Assembly (NCBI RefSeq): GCF_001424425.1
Contig: NZ_LMPT01000022.1
Span: forward strand, 326,858 to 390,857
Direction of reading: 5' to 3'
Source of the DNA: Acidovorax sp. Leaf191
Lineage (GTDB): Bacteria; Pseudomonadota; Gammaproteobacteria; Burkholderiales; Burkholderiaceae_C
Length of the DNA: 64,000 bases
Shown here: in pieces, positions 32,515 to 40,966 of the stretch
Position numbering within the stretch: the first letter of the stretch is position 1
How the letters are laid out: every line of letters begins with the position of its first letter
Program-made: the position numbers and the translations under genes
Notes under the pieces: generated by a model
The model's input: only the letters and a program-made list of their open reading frames with translations
Databases searched by the model: none
What the model was told of the DNA's origin: nothing

Positions 32515-34620
32515 TCAGGCACCAGGGCCGGACAGCAGAGCCAGCATGCCGGCTTCGTCCAGCACCGGCACGCCCAGCTCTTCGGCCTTGGCCAGCTTGC
32601 TGCCCGCCTCTTCGCCAGCCACGACGTAGCTCGTCTTCTTGCTGACGGAGCCCGAGACCTTGGCGCCTGCGGCCTCCAGCATGTCCTTGGCCTCGTCACG
32701 GCTCAGGGTGGGCAGCGTGCCCGTGAGCACGATGGTCTTGCCGGCCAGCACCTGCGGTGCCTTGTCGGCACGGGCCGATTCGGACCAGGTCACGCCGCAG
32801 GCGCGCAGTTGCTCGACCACTTCGCGGTTGTGTGGCTGCTGAAAGAAGGTGTGCACGCTCTGCGCGACGATGGGGCCCACGTCGGGCACCTCCAGCAGTT
32901 GCTCCACGGTGGCGGCGGTCTCTTGCGTTGCGCCCATCAGCGCGTCGAGCGTGCCGAAATGCTTGGCCAGGTCCTTGGCGGTGGATTCGCCCACCTGGCG
33001 GATGCCCAGGCCGAACAGAAAGCGCGGCAGCGTGGTCTGCTTGGACTTTTCGAGTGCGGCGAGCACGTTCTGCGCAGACTTCTCGGCCATGCGCTCCAGC
33101 GCCACCAGGGACGACAGGCCCAGGCGGTACAGGTCGGGCAGCGTGCGGATGACGTTGGACTCGACCAACTGGTCCACCAGCTTGTCCCCCAGGCCCTCGA
33201 TGTCCATCGCGCGGCGGGCGGCGAAGTGCAAAATGGCTTCCTTGCGCTGCGCGGCGCAGAACAGGCCGCCAGTGCAGCGGTGGTTGGCCTCGCCCTTCAC
33301 CCGCATCACATCGCTGCCGCACACCGGGCAGGTCTTGGGCATGTGGAAGTTGGGCACATAGCCGACCCGGTTGCCTGGCATCACACCCACCACTTCGGGG
33401 ATCACGTCGCCGGCGCGCCGCACGATGACGGTGTCGCCCACGCGCACACCCTTCTTGCGGATCTCGAACAGGTTGTGCAGCGTGGCATTGGTCACGGTGA
33501 CGCCCCCCACGAACACCGGTGCCAGGCGCGCCACGGGCGTGATCTTGCCGGTGCGGCCCACCTGCACGTCGATGCCTTCCACCTTGGTGGCCATCTCCTG
33601 CGCGGGGTATTTGTGGGCCACCGCCCAGCGCGGCTCGCGCGTCTTGAAGCCCAGGTCGCGCTGCAGCTGCAGCGCGTTGACCTTGTAGACCACGCCGTCG
33701 ATGTCGTAGGGCAAGGCGTCGCGGCCCGCGCCCACCTGCTGGTGGTACGCTACCAATTCTGTAGCGCCTGTTGCAATCTGGACCTGCGCTGCGACCGGAA
33801 AACCCCAGGATTTGAGCGTCTGCAGCAGCTCGAAATGCGTGCGGAACACCGGCCCGCCCTCCGCGGCCGGGGTGATGGCGCCCAGGCCGTAGGCAAAAAA
33901 GCTCAAGGGACGCTGCAGCGTGATGTTCGAATCCAGCTGCCGCACCGCGCCCGCCGCCGCATTGCGCGGGTTCACAAACGTCTTGCCACCCTGCTCGCGC
34001 TGGCGCTCGTTGAGCGCGTCGAAGTCGGCGCGGCGCATGTAGACCTCGCCGCGCACTTCCAGCAAGGGTGGCACGCCGTCGGGCAGCGTCAGCGGGATCT
34101 GGCGGATGGTGCGGATGTTGTGGGTCACGTCCTCGCCCACCTCGCCATCGCCGCGCGTGGCGGCCTGCACCAGACGGCCTTTTTCGTAGCGCAAGTTCAT
34201 GGCCAGGCCGTCGAACTTGGGCTCGGCCACGTACTCGATGGCCGGGTCGGCGTCCGACAGGCCCAGCTCGCGCCGCACGCGGGCATCGAAAGCCTGGGCT
34301 CCCGTCGCCTCGGTGTCGGTTTCGGTGTGGATGCTCAGCATCGGCACCGCATGGCGCACCGGCGTCAGGCCCTCCATCACCGCCCCGATCACGCGTTGCG
34401 TGGGCGAGTCGGAGGTGATGAGGTCGGGGTGCTCGGTCTCCAGCGCCTGCAGTTCACGAAAGACCCGGTCGTACTCGGCATCGGGCACGGTGGGCTCGTC
34501 CAGCACGTAGTACTGGTGCGCCCAGCGCTGCAACTGGTCGCGCAGTGCTTTTATTTTGATAGCTGCTTGCGCAGGGCTGGTCTGCGCTGCAGACGAAAAG
34601 AGTTGTGATTGTTCAGTCAT
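32515..34620 (-). CDS. ligA: NAD-dependent DNA ligase LigA, with two repeat-derived insertions
   Basis: A 701-residue ligase that seals nicks using NAD. Domain Ia (HQYYVLDEPTVPDAEYD), adenylation motif EPKFDGLA with Lys135, TRGDGEVGEDVTHNI, OB fold, Cys4 zinc finger (CPVCGSD and CTGGLFC), helix-hairpin-helix repeats, and a C-terminal BRCT domain (LAGKTIVLTGTL). Two stretches come from family A repeats: residues about 7-24 at the N-terminus and about 282-291 (TGATELVAYH region) in a loop before LPYDIDGVVYKVN. Both keep the frame. Start ATG 34620. Upstream gene: zipA. Confidence 0.96.
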   Translation of the reverse strand: MTEQSQLFSSAAQTSPAQAAIKIKALRDQLQRWAHQYYVLDEPTVPDAEYDRVFRELQALETEHPDLITSDSPTQRVIGAVMEGLTPVRHAVPMLSIHTETDTEATGAQAFDARVRRELGLSDADPAIEYVAEPKFDGLAMNLRYEKGRLVQAATRGDGEVGEDVTHNIRTIRQIPLTLPDGVPPLLEVRGEVYMRRADFDALNERQREQGGKTFVNPRNAAAGAVRQLDSNITLQRPLSFFAYGLGAITPAAEGGPVFRTHFELLQTLKSWGFPVAAQVQIATGATELVAYHQQVGAGRDALPYDIDGVVYKVNALQLQRDLGFKTREPRWAVAHKYPAQEMATKVEGIDVQVGRTGKITPVARLAPVFVGGVTVTNATLHNLFEIRKKGVRVGDTVIVRRAGDVIPEVVGVMPGNRVGYVPNFHMPKTCPVCGSDVMRVKGEANHRCTGGLFCAAQRKEAILHFAARRAMDIEGLGDKLVDQLVESNVIRTLPDLYRLGLSSLVALERMAEKSAQNVLAALEKSKQTTLPRFLFGLGIRQVGESTAKDLAKHFGTLDALMGATQETAATVEQLLEVPDVGPIVAQSVHTFFQQPHNREVVEQLRACGVTWSESARADKAPQVLAGKTIVLTGTLPTLSRDEAKDMLEAAGAKVSGSVSKKTSYVVAGEEAGSKLAKAEELGVPVLDEAGMLALLSGPGA
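33749..33776 (-). repeat. family A repeat fragment inside ligA, copy 7
   Basis: GCTACCAATTCTGTAGCGCC matches the GCTACAAATACAGTAGCG half of copy 1. Translated in ligA. Confidence 0.55.
34549..34600 (+). repeat. family A dispersed palindromic repeat inside ligA, copy 8
   Basis: TTTTGATAGCTGCTTGCGCA followed by GGGCTGGTCTGCGCTGCAGA. It encodes the N-terminal residues 7-24 of LigA on the opposite strand. Confidence 0.75.
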
Positions 34621-34701
34621 GGGGTGCCCCACTGGGATTCTCCTGGGCAACACCCGGTTCCTTGCGCGCCAGCCGGACCAGCGTTGCGCTCATGTCTTGC
34701 A

Positions 34702-35841
34702 CTAGCTGAACAGCCTGCGCGCCAGCACCGACCCTGCCGACAGGTCGCGCCCGTCGAGCTGGTCGTACAGCAGCTCCAGGTCGGCCGTGATCGGGTCCAT
34801 GGCCATCGCGGGCAGCGGGTGGCCGTTCTGGTCGCACAGCACGCCGTCCATGGCGTCGCACAGGGCCTTGCCCACGTCGCGCAGGCGGGCGAAGGGCTGC
34901 TCGGAGCGGTGCACCTGGGCAACGTCCAGGCTCAGGGTGATGTCGCGGATGGCGGACTGGTCCGGGTCGTCCGCCAGTGCGGCGGCGGTGTCGTATCCCA
35001 GCGTGAGCAGGGGCGGCAGGCCCGCGGCGCTGGTGGCGGGCAGCACCAGCCGGCCGGGCATGGCACCGGCCACAAAGCCCAGGCGGCCGGCGTTCTGCTG
35101 CACATAGCCGGGGCTCCAGGCTGCCTGGCGGGCGCGCAGCATGAAGGCCAGTTGCGCGTCGTGGTCGCTGGCGAACTGGTCCAGCTCGCGGGCGCGGGCC
35201 ACCTCCTGCAGCATGTCGGGGAAGTCGGGCGCGGCATTGATCGCGTCGGCAAACGCCTGCACCTTGACCACGAACTCCGAGAATTCGATCTCATTGAGCG
35301 CGCCCATGCGGTTGGCCAATTGAACCCCCGCCTGGAAGGCCTGGTAGCGTTGGCCGGGCGCGGGCGTCTCCCACTGCTGGGTGGCTTCGTTCAAGCCTTC
35401 GATGGCAAAGGGCTTGCTGCCTGCGCGCCGCGTGGGTGGCAGTGCCGCCAGTGCGGCATCGCCCGAGACGACATGCTCAGGCTGCAGCGGCGCGATCACA
35501 TCGATGAGCGGATCCAGCCCCGGGCGGCGCTCCACCGAGAACGAGGGCACAGGCATCTGCAGCGCATCGGTCGGGTCCACCGCGTGTTCGGACGACGGGT
35601 CCGTGCCGCGGTCCAGGGCCTGCAATTCGTCGGGCGTGAGCTCCACCGCGCCGCCCCCCTCAAAGCCGGGCTCCTGGCGCAGCGCGGGCTCGGCCATGCC
35701 ACTGCCGGGCGTGCCCCGCTCGGCCTCCTGGGGCACCGCGCGCTTGGGGGCGTTGCGGCGCGATGTCCAGGTGTTGTAGGCCACGATACCGGCCAGCAGC
35801 AGGCCACCGATGATCGCCAGACTGAGTTGAAGTGTGCTCAT
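34702..35841 (-). CDS. zipA: cell division protein ZipA homologue
   Basis: A 379-residue inner-membrane protein. A single N-terminal helix (LSLAIIGGLLLAGIVAYNTW, residues 5-24), then a Pro/Glu/Ala-rich variable linker, then a C-terminal FtsZ-binding domain (residues about 235-370, with ITLSLDVAQV and FARLRDVGKALCDAMDG). ZipA tethers FtsZ rings to the membrane. Identity is supported by position between smc and ligA, the usual betaproteobacterial order, since the linker is poorly conserved. Stop is 81 bases before ligA. Confidence 0.85.
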   Translation of the reverse strand: MSTLQLSLAIIGGLLLAGIVAYNTWTSRRNAPKRAVPQEAERGTPGSGMAEPALRQEPGFEGGGAVELTPDELQALDRGTDPSSEHAVDPTDALQMPVPSFSVERRPGLDPLIDVIAPLQPEHVVSGDAALAALPPTRRAGSKPFAIEGLNEATQQWETPAPGQRYQAFQAGVQLANRMGALNEIEFSEFVVKVQAFADAINAAPDFPDMLQEVARARELDQFASDHDAQLAFMLRARQAAWSPGYVQQNAGRLGFVAGAMPGRLVLPATSAAGLPPLLTLGYDTAAALADDPDQSAIRDITLSLDVAQVHRSEQPFARLRDVGKALCDAMDGVLCDQNGHPLPAMAMDPITADLELLYDQLDGRDLSAGSVLARRLFS

Positions 35842-36024
35842 AAAAATGTTTTTCTAGCTATCCCATGGCCCGGTGTGCCACCCAGCCACCTTCGAGAGCC
35901 CCGCGCGCCGCGTTGCACCACCGGCGCAGGCCGACCCGCGCCACTTTAGGCGCTGCTGGGCCGGCAGGCCGTAGGCGGCACCCCCGCCCGGGCGCAGGTG
36001 CACGGCGAATCATGCGGGTTCCGC

Positions 36025-39000
36025 TCATGCCCCGGCCATCGAGAGTGCGCTTTCCATGTCCACCGCCACGATGCGCGAGACGCCCTGCTCCTGCATGGTC
36101 ACGCCGATGAGCTGCTCGGCCATCTCCATCGCGATCTTGTTGTGGCTGATGAACAGGAACTGCGTGCCCTTGGACATGCTGGACACCAGCTTCGCGTAGC
36201 GCTCGGTGTTGGCATCGTCGAGCGGCGCGTCCACCTCGTCCAGCAGGCAGAACGGCGCGGGGTTGAGCTGGAAGATCGCAAACACCAGCGCGATGGCCGT
36301 GAGGGCCTTTTCGCCGCCGGAAAGCAGGTGGATGGTCTGGTTCTTCTTGCCGGGCGGCTGCGCCATCACCTGCACGCCGGAGTCCAGGATTTCGTCGCCG
36401 GTGATGATGAGCTTGGCCTGCCCGCCGCCGAAGAGCTCGGGGAACATGCGCCCAAAGTGCGCGTTCACGGTGTCGAAGGTGCCCGACAGCAGCTGGCGCG
36501 TTTCGCCGTCGATCTTGCGGATCGCGTCTTCCAGCGTGTTCATGGCTTCGGTCAGGTCGGCGGTCTGCGCATCGAGGAAGATCTTGCGCTCGCTGGCCAG
36601 CTTGAGTTCGTCCAGCGCGGCCAGGTTGACCGCGCCCAGCGCGGTGATCTCGCGGTGCAGGCGGTCGATTTCGCCCTGCAGACCGGTCACGCGCACATTG
36701 CCATCCCCGATCGACTGGGCGATGGCGTCCAGGTCGGCCTGTGCGTCGGTCAGCAGCGTGGTGTACTGCTCCAGGCCCAGGCGCGCGGCCTGCTCCTTGA
36801 GCTGGAATTCGGTGATGCGGGCGCGCAGCGGGTCCAGGGCCCGTTCGAGCTGCATGCGGCGTTCGTCGCTCGCGCGCAGCTTGGTGGTGAGGTCGTCGTA
36901 CTCGCTGCGCTGGGCGCCCAGCGCCTTCTCGCGCTCCATCTTCACGTCCAGGGCCTGCTGCAGCCCGCCCTGCGCGGCGGCGTCGGACAGGCGGGCCAGC
37001 TCGTCGCGGGCGCGCTGCTGCTCGTCGGCCAGCGCGGTCGCCTGCTGGGTGGCGGTCTCGATGGAGCGGTTGAGTTCGCCGCGCCGTGCCTCCAGGCTGC
37101 GCTGGGAGAACGTGGCCTCCTGCGCCTGGCGCTCCAGCGCGCGCTGCTGCTCGCGGCAGGCGGCCAGCTTGCGCTCGGCCTCGATCACGTTGTCGCCCAG
37201 TTGGGCTTCGCGCTCCTGGCTGTCGGCCAGCTGCATGTCCAGCTCTTCGAAGCGCGCCTCGGCCGCCACGCGGCGCTCCTGCAGGTCGGCCAGCTGGGCC
37301 TCCACCTCGGCCAGGTCGGCGTCGATCTGCTGGCTGCGCGCCCGAGTCTGCTCGGCCAGTTGCGCAAGGCGCATGGTCTCGACCTGCAGCTCGTGCGCGC
37401 GGCTCTGGGTTTCGGTGGCTTCGCGGCGGGCGGCCACCAGTCGCTGCGAGGCGTCGGCATAGGCAGCCTCGGCGCGGACCAGCGCGGCGCGGGATTCTTC
37501 GGCGATCAGGGCCTGGGCGCGCAGCTCTTTCTCCAGGTGCTCGATCTCCTGCGCGCGCGCCAGCAGGCCCGACTGCTCGGAATCCTGGGCGTAGAAGCTC
37601 ACGCTGTGGGCGCTGACCGAGTGCCCCGTGGGTACGAACACGACCTCGCCAGGCTGCAGGCTCGCGCGGCGGCTCAGGGCTTCGTCCAGCGTCGGGGCGG
37701 TGGTGCAGCCCTGCAGCCAGTCGGTCAGCACGGCGCGCAGGCCGGCGTCGTTCAGGCGCAGCAGGTCCGACAGGCGCGGGTGCTGCGATGGCGCATCGGG
37801 CTGGCCGGCTGACGGCGCGCTGTAGAACGCCAGCCGTGCGGGCGGGGCGTCGGTGCCGCCCGATCCGAGAAAGCCGCGCACCATGTCCAGGCGACCGACT
37901 TCGAGCGCGCCCAGGCGTTCGCGCAACGCGGCTTCCAGCGCGTTTTCCCAGCCCTTTTCGATGTGGATGCGGCTCCACAGGCCCTGCAGGCCATCCAGGC
38001 CATGCTTGGCCAGCCAGGGGCGCAGCTTGCCGTCGGTCTTGACCTTTTCCTGCAGCGCCTTCAGGGCCTCCATGCGGGCCGACAGGTCGGCCTGGCGCGC
38101 GCTTTCGGTGTTCACGGCCTGCTGGCGCGTGCGGCGGTCGTCGTCGAGCTGGGGCACGGACTCCTGCAGCTCGTGCAGGCGGGCTTCGGTGGTTTCGGCG
38201 ATCTCCTGGGCTTCTTCCAGTTGCTCGCGCAGGTTGGCAAGGCGCGCCTCGTCCGGGGCGGCCAGCGCGTTGCGGTCGGTGCGCAGCCGCTCGAAGCGGC
38301 TGTCGAGCTGGCGGCTTTGCTCGTCGATGCTGCGCTGCTCGGCGGCCAGCACGCCGATCTGCTGCTGCACCTGCACCACGCTGCCGCGCTGCTCGCTGGC
38401 CCGGCTCTGGGCCTGGCGCAGAGCGTCTTCCAGGTCGGGCAGCTGCATCGCCTGCTCTTCGACCTGGGCGGCCAGCATCTCGGCGCGCTCTTCGGCATCC
38501 ACACCGGCACCGGCCAGGTTTTCAAGCTCGATGTCGGCCTCTTCCCTGCGCGACTGCCACTGCGCAATCTGCTCGGCCAGCGTGACCAGCCGCTGCTCCA
38601 CGCGCTGGCGGCCTTCGACCACGTAGCGGATCTCGGCTTCGAGCTTGCCGACTTCGGCCGTGGCTTCGTACAGCCGGCCCTGGGCCTGGTTGACCTGGTC
38701 GCCGGCCGCATAGTGGGCCTGGCGGATGGTTTCGAGGTCGGACTCCACCGCGCGCAGGTCGGCCATCCGCGACTCGAGGTCGTTCACGGCCTGCAGGCCA
38801 TCGAGGCGCACCTTGGTCTGGTCGGCTTCCGCGTCGGCGCGCTTCAAGAACCACAGCTGGTGCTGCTTGAGCGTGGCGTCAGCGTTCAGCGCGTTGTACT
38901 TGGCGGCCACTTCGGCCTGCTTTTCCAGCTTTTCGAGGTTGGCGTTGAGCTCGCGCAGGATGTCTTCGACCCGCGTGAGGTTCTCGCGCGTGTCCGACAG

Positions 39001-39549
39001 GCGGTTTTCGGTCTCGCGGCGGCGCTCCTTGTACTTGGAGACGCCCGCGGCCTCTTCGAGGAACAGGCGCAGCTCTTCGGGGCGCGATTCGATGATGCGG
39101 CTGATGGTGCCCTGGCCGATGATGGCGTAGGCCCGGGGCCCCAGGCCCGTGCCGAGGAACACGTCCTGCACGTCGCGGCGGCGCACGGGCTGGTTGTTCA
39201 GGTAGTAGCTGCTGGTGCCGTCGCGCGTGAGCACGCGGCGCACGGCCACTTCGCCGTACTGGCCCCACTGGCCGCCAGCGCGGTGGTCGGAGTTGTCGAA
39301 CACCAGCTCCACGCTGGCGCGGCTGGCCTGCTTGCGGGTGGTGGTGCCGCTGAAGATCACGTCCTGCATGGACTCGCCGCGCAGCTCGCTGGCCTTGCTC
39401 TCGCCCAGCACCCAGCGCACCGCGTCCATGATGTTGGACTTGCCGCAGCCGTTCGGACCCACCACGCCCACCAGTTGGCCGGGCAGCATGAAGTTGGTGG
39501 GTTCAGCGAACGACTTGAAACCGGAAAGCTTGATGGAGGTAAGACGCAC
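36025..39549 (-). CDS. smc: chromosome segregation protein SMC
   Basis: A 1174-residue SMC ATPase. N-terminal Walker A GPNGCGKSNIMDAVRWVLGE (32-51), long Gln/Glu/Ala/Arg-rich coiled coils on each side of a hinge (about 500-680, with GLQGLWSRIHIEKGWENAL), and C-terminal signature HLLSGGEKALTAIALVFA with Walker B FCLLDEVDAPLDD. With ScpA/ScpB it organises the chromosome. Full length, no defect seen. First gene of the leftward smc-zipA-ligA set. No scpA/scpB here. Confidence 0.97.
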   Translation of the reverse strand: MRLTSIKLSGFKSFAEPTNFMLPGQLVGVVGPNGCGKSNIMDAVRWVLGESKASELRGESMQDVIFSGTTTRKQASRASVELVFDNSDHRAGGQWGQYGEVAVRRVLTRDGTSSYYLNNQPVRRRDVQDVFLGTGLGPRAYAIIGQGTISRIIESRPEELRLFLEEAAGVSKYKERRRETENRLSDTRENLTRVEDILRELNANLEKLEKQAEVAAKYNALNADATLKQHQLWFLKRADAEADQTKVRLDGLQAVNDLESRMADLRAVESDLETIRQAHYAAGDQVNQAQGRLYEATAEVGKLEAEIRYVVEGRQRVEQRLVTLAEQIAQWQSRREEADIELENLAGAGVDAEERAEMLAAQVEEQAMQLPDLEDALRQAQSRASEQRGSVVQVQQQIGVLAAEQRSIDEQSRQLDSRFERLRTDRNALAAPDEARLANLREQLEEAQEIAETTEARLHELQESVPQLDDDRRTRQQAVNTESARQADLSARMEALKALQEKVKTDGKLRPWLAKHGLDGLQGLWSRIHIEKGWENALEAALRERLGALEVGRLDMVRGFLGSGGTDAPPARLAFYSAPSAGQPDAPSQHPRLSDLLRLNDAGLRAVLTDWLQGCTTAPTLDEALSRRASLQPGEVVFVPTGHSVSAHSVSFYAQDSEQSGLLARAQEIEHLEKELRAQALIAEESRAALVRAEAAYADASQRLVAARREATETQSRAHELQVETMRLAQLAEQTRARSQQIDADLAEVEAQLADLQERRVAAEARFEELDMQLADSQEREAQLGDNVIEAERKLAACREQQRALERQAQEATFSQRSLEARRGELNRSIETATQQATALADEQQRARDELARLSDAAAQGGLQQALDVKMEREKALGAQRSEYDDLTTKLRASDERRMQLERALDPLRARITEFQLKEQAARLGLEQYTTLLTDAQADLDAIAQSIGDGNVRVTGLQGEIDRLHREITALGAVNLAALDELKLASERKIFLDAQTADLTEAMNTLEDAIRKIDGETRQLLSGTFDTVNAHFGRMFPELFGGGQAKLIITGDEILDSGVQVMAQPPGKKNQTIHLLSGGEKALTAIALVFAIFQLNPAPFCLLDEVDAPLDDANTERYAKLVSSMSKGTQFLFISHNKIAMEMAEQLIGVTMQEQGVSRIVAVDMESALSMAGA

Positions 39550-39730
39550 GGGTCAGGGGGCGGGCAATGAGGGGCGGGACTTCAGTGGCAAAAAGTGGTG
39601 CCGCAGGGGCGTTCCCGGCAAGGAGCGCACAGGCTGCGGCAAGGCCGGAATGATACCGCGCCGCCTGGGCGGCTCCCCCACGGGCCGGCCCCGGCAACGC
39701 TCCAAAAGCAAACACCTGGGAAATATTTGG

Positions 39731-39783
39731 CAAAAACAGCCTCTACCGCTTGTGGTGCAAGCGCCAGCTGCTATCAATTTTGA
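39731..39783 (-). repeat. family A dispersed palindromic repeat, copy 9
   Basis: On the minus strand: AATTGATAGCAGCTGGCGCT, TGCACCACAAGCGGTAGAGG, then CTGTTTTTG. It lies between smc and the diguanylate cyclase gene. The rest of this 286-bp gap holds nothing recognisable. Confidence 0.75.
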
Positions 39784-39835
39784 ACATCTCGGTGCCGCGT
39801 GGCTGCCCGGAATGCCGGCTCGCGCAACCAGGCCA

Positions 39836-40918
39836 TCAGGGCAGCACGCACACCTGGTTGCGCCCGTCGGCCTTGGCCTGCAGCAATGCCTGGTCGGCGC
39901 GGGCCACGGCGTCCGCCAGGTGCTGCAGGCAGGGAATCTCGCTCACGCCGATGGATACCGTGAGCGGCACCGGGTCGGTGATGGCCGCCACGCTCTTGCG
40001 CAGCTTCTCGGCCACGACCAGTGCGTCCTGCAGGGGCGTCTGCGGCAGGCATACCATGAACTCCTCGCCGCCCCAGCGCACTACCTCGTCGCCGCGCCGC
40101 AGGGCATGCTGCAGCGTGCGCGCCACCGCCTGCAGGGCCTGGTCGCCCACCGAATGCCCGTGCTGGTCGTTGATGCTCTTGAAGCGGTCCATGTCCAGCA
40201 TGAGCAGCGACGAAGGCGGCTCGAACAGCGAGGTGCGGTACACGCGCCGGTCGATGAGGTCGAGCGCATGGCGGTTGAGCAGGCCGGTGAGCGCATCGTG
40301 GTAGGCCGCGCGCTGCAGCTCGCTGCGCTCGGACGCCACCGTCATCAGCGAGCCGAACAGCTCGGCCAGCGTGGCAAACAGGCTCACGCCCACCTCGTCG
40401 AAATAGCCGTCGCGGTCCGCGTACAGCACGAAGATGCCGCTGTAGCCGTTGAACGCGGAACTGATGGGCAAGGCCACCACGTGGTGGATGCCGTGCTGGC
40501 GTGCCGCGTCGCGCCACGGGCCGAACAGCGAGAACTGCGACACCGTGAAGGGCTCGGCCGGCGCGCCGCTGTCCAGCGCCGAGAACGCGGGGCCGATGCG
40601 GGTGAGCAGGTTGCGCTCGATGCACAACGACTCGGCGTAGGCTGACGCCGGGCCGGCGAACACCTGCGGGCGGATGGTCTGCGTGTCGGACGGACCGAAC
40701 CACGTCCAGGCCAGGCGGATGTGGGGGGTGATCTCGACGATGGCCTGGCAGATGCCGCGGATGATCTCCAGCTCGCCACGGCCCAGGATGAGCTGCGCGG
40801 AGCGCTTGAGCAGCATCTCGGCGATGGCGGACTTTTCGCGCTGCGCGTCGAACTCGCCGGTGTCGGTGGCCGACGGGCCCGCGGGCGGGGCCGCCGCTTT
40901 TTTCTTCAACAGGAACAT
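39836..40918 (-). CDS. GAF-GGDEF diguanylate cyclase
   Basis: A 360-residue soluble protein. A GAF-like sensory domain (about 30-185; HIRLAWTWFGPSDTQ, HHVVALPI, GIFVLYADRDGYF) precedes a GGDEF domain with the intact active site RWGGEEF near residue 284. The product-inhibition I-site RRGD sits exactly five residues before it, so cyclic-di-GMP synthesis with feedback control is expected. The GAF ligand is unknown. ATG 40918. The large GGDEF/EAL protein gene lies 49 bases upstream on the same strand, so they are probably cotranscribed. Confidence 0.9.
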   Translation of the reverse strand: MFLLKKKAAAPPAGPSATDTGEFDAQREKSAIAEMLLKRSAQLILGRGELEIIRGICQAIVEITPHIRLAWTWFGPSDTQTIRPQVFAGPASAYAESLCIERNLLTRIGPAFSALDSGAPAEPFTVSQFSLFGPWRDAARQHGIHHVVALPISSAFNGYSGIFVLYADRDGYFDEVGVSLFATLAELFGSLMTVASERSELQRAAYHDALTGLLNRHALDLIDRRVYRTSLFEPPSSLLMLDMDRFKSINDQHGHSVGDQALQAVARTLQHALRRGDEVVRWGGEEFMVCLPQTPLQDALVVAEKLRKSVAAITDPVPLTVSIGVSEIPCLQHLADAVARADQALLQAKADGRNQVCVLP

Positions 40919-40966
40919 GGTGGTCGGGGCCCTGGCTGGCGGTGGCAATCGGAGGGCCGCAGCCCA

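Noticed and set aside
32515..34620. ligA or dapE as pseudogenes because of repeat insertions
   Set aside because: Frames are intact and all catalytic motifs present; the insertions lie in loops or at the N-terminus.
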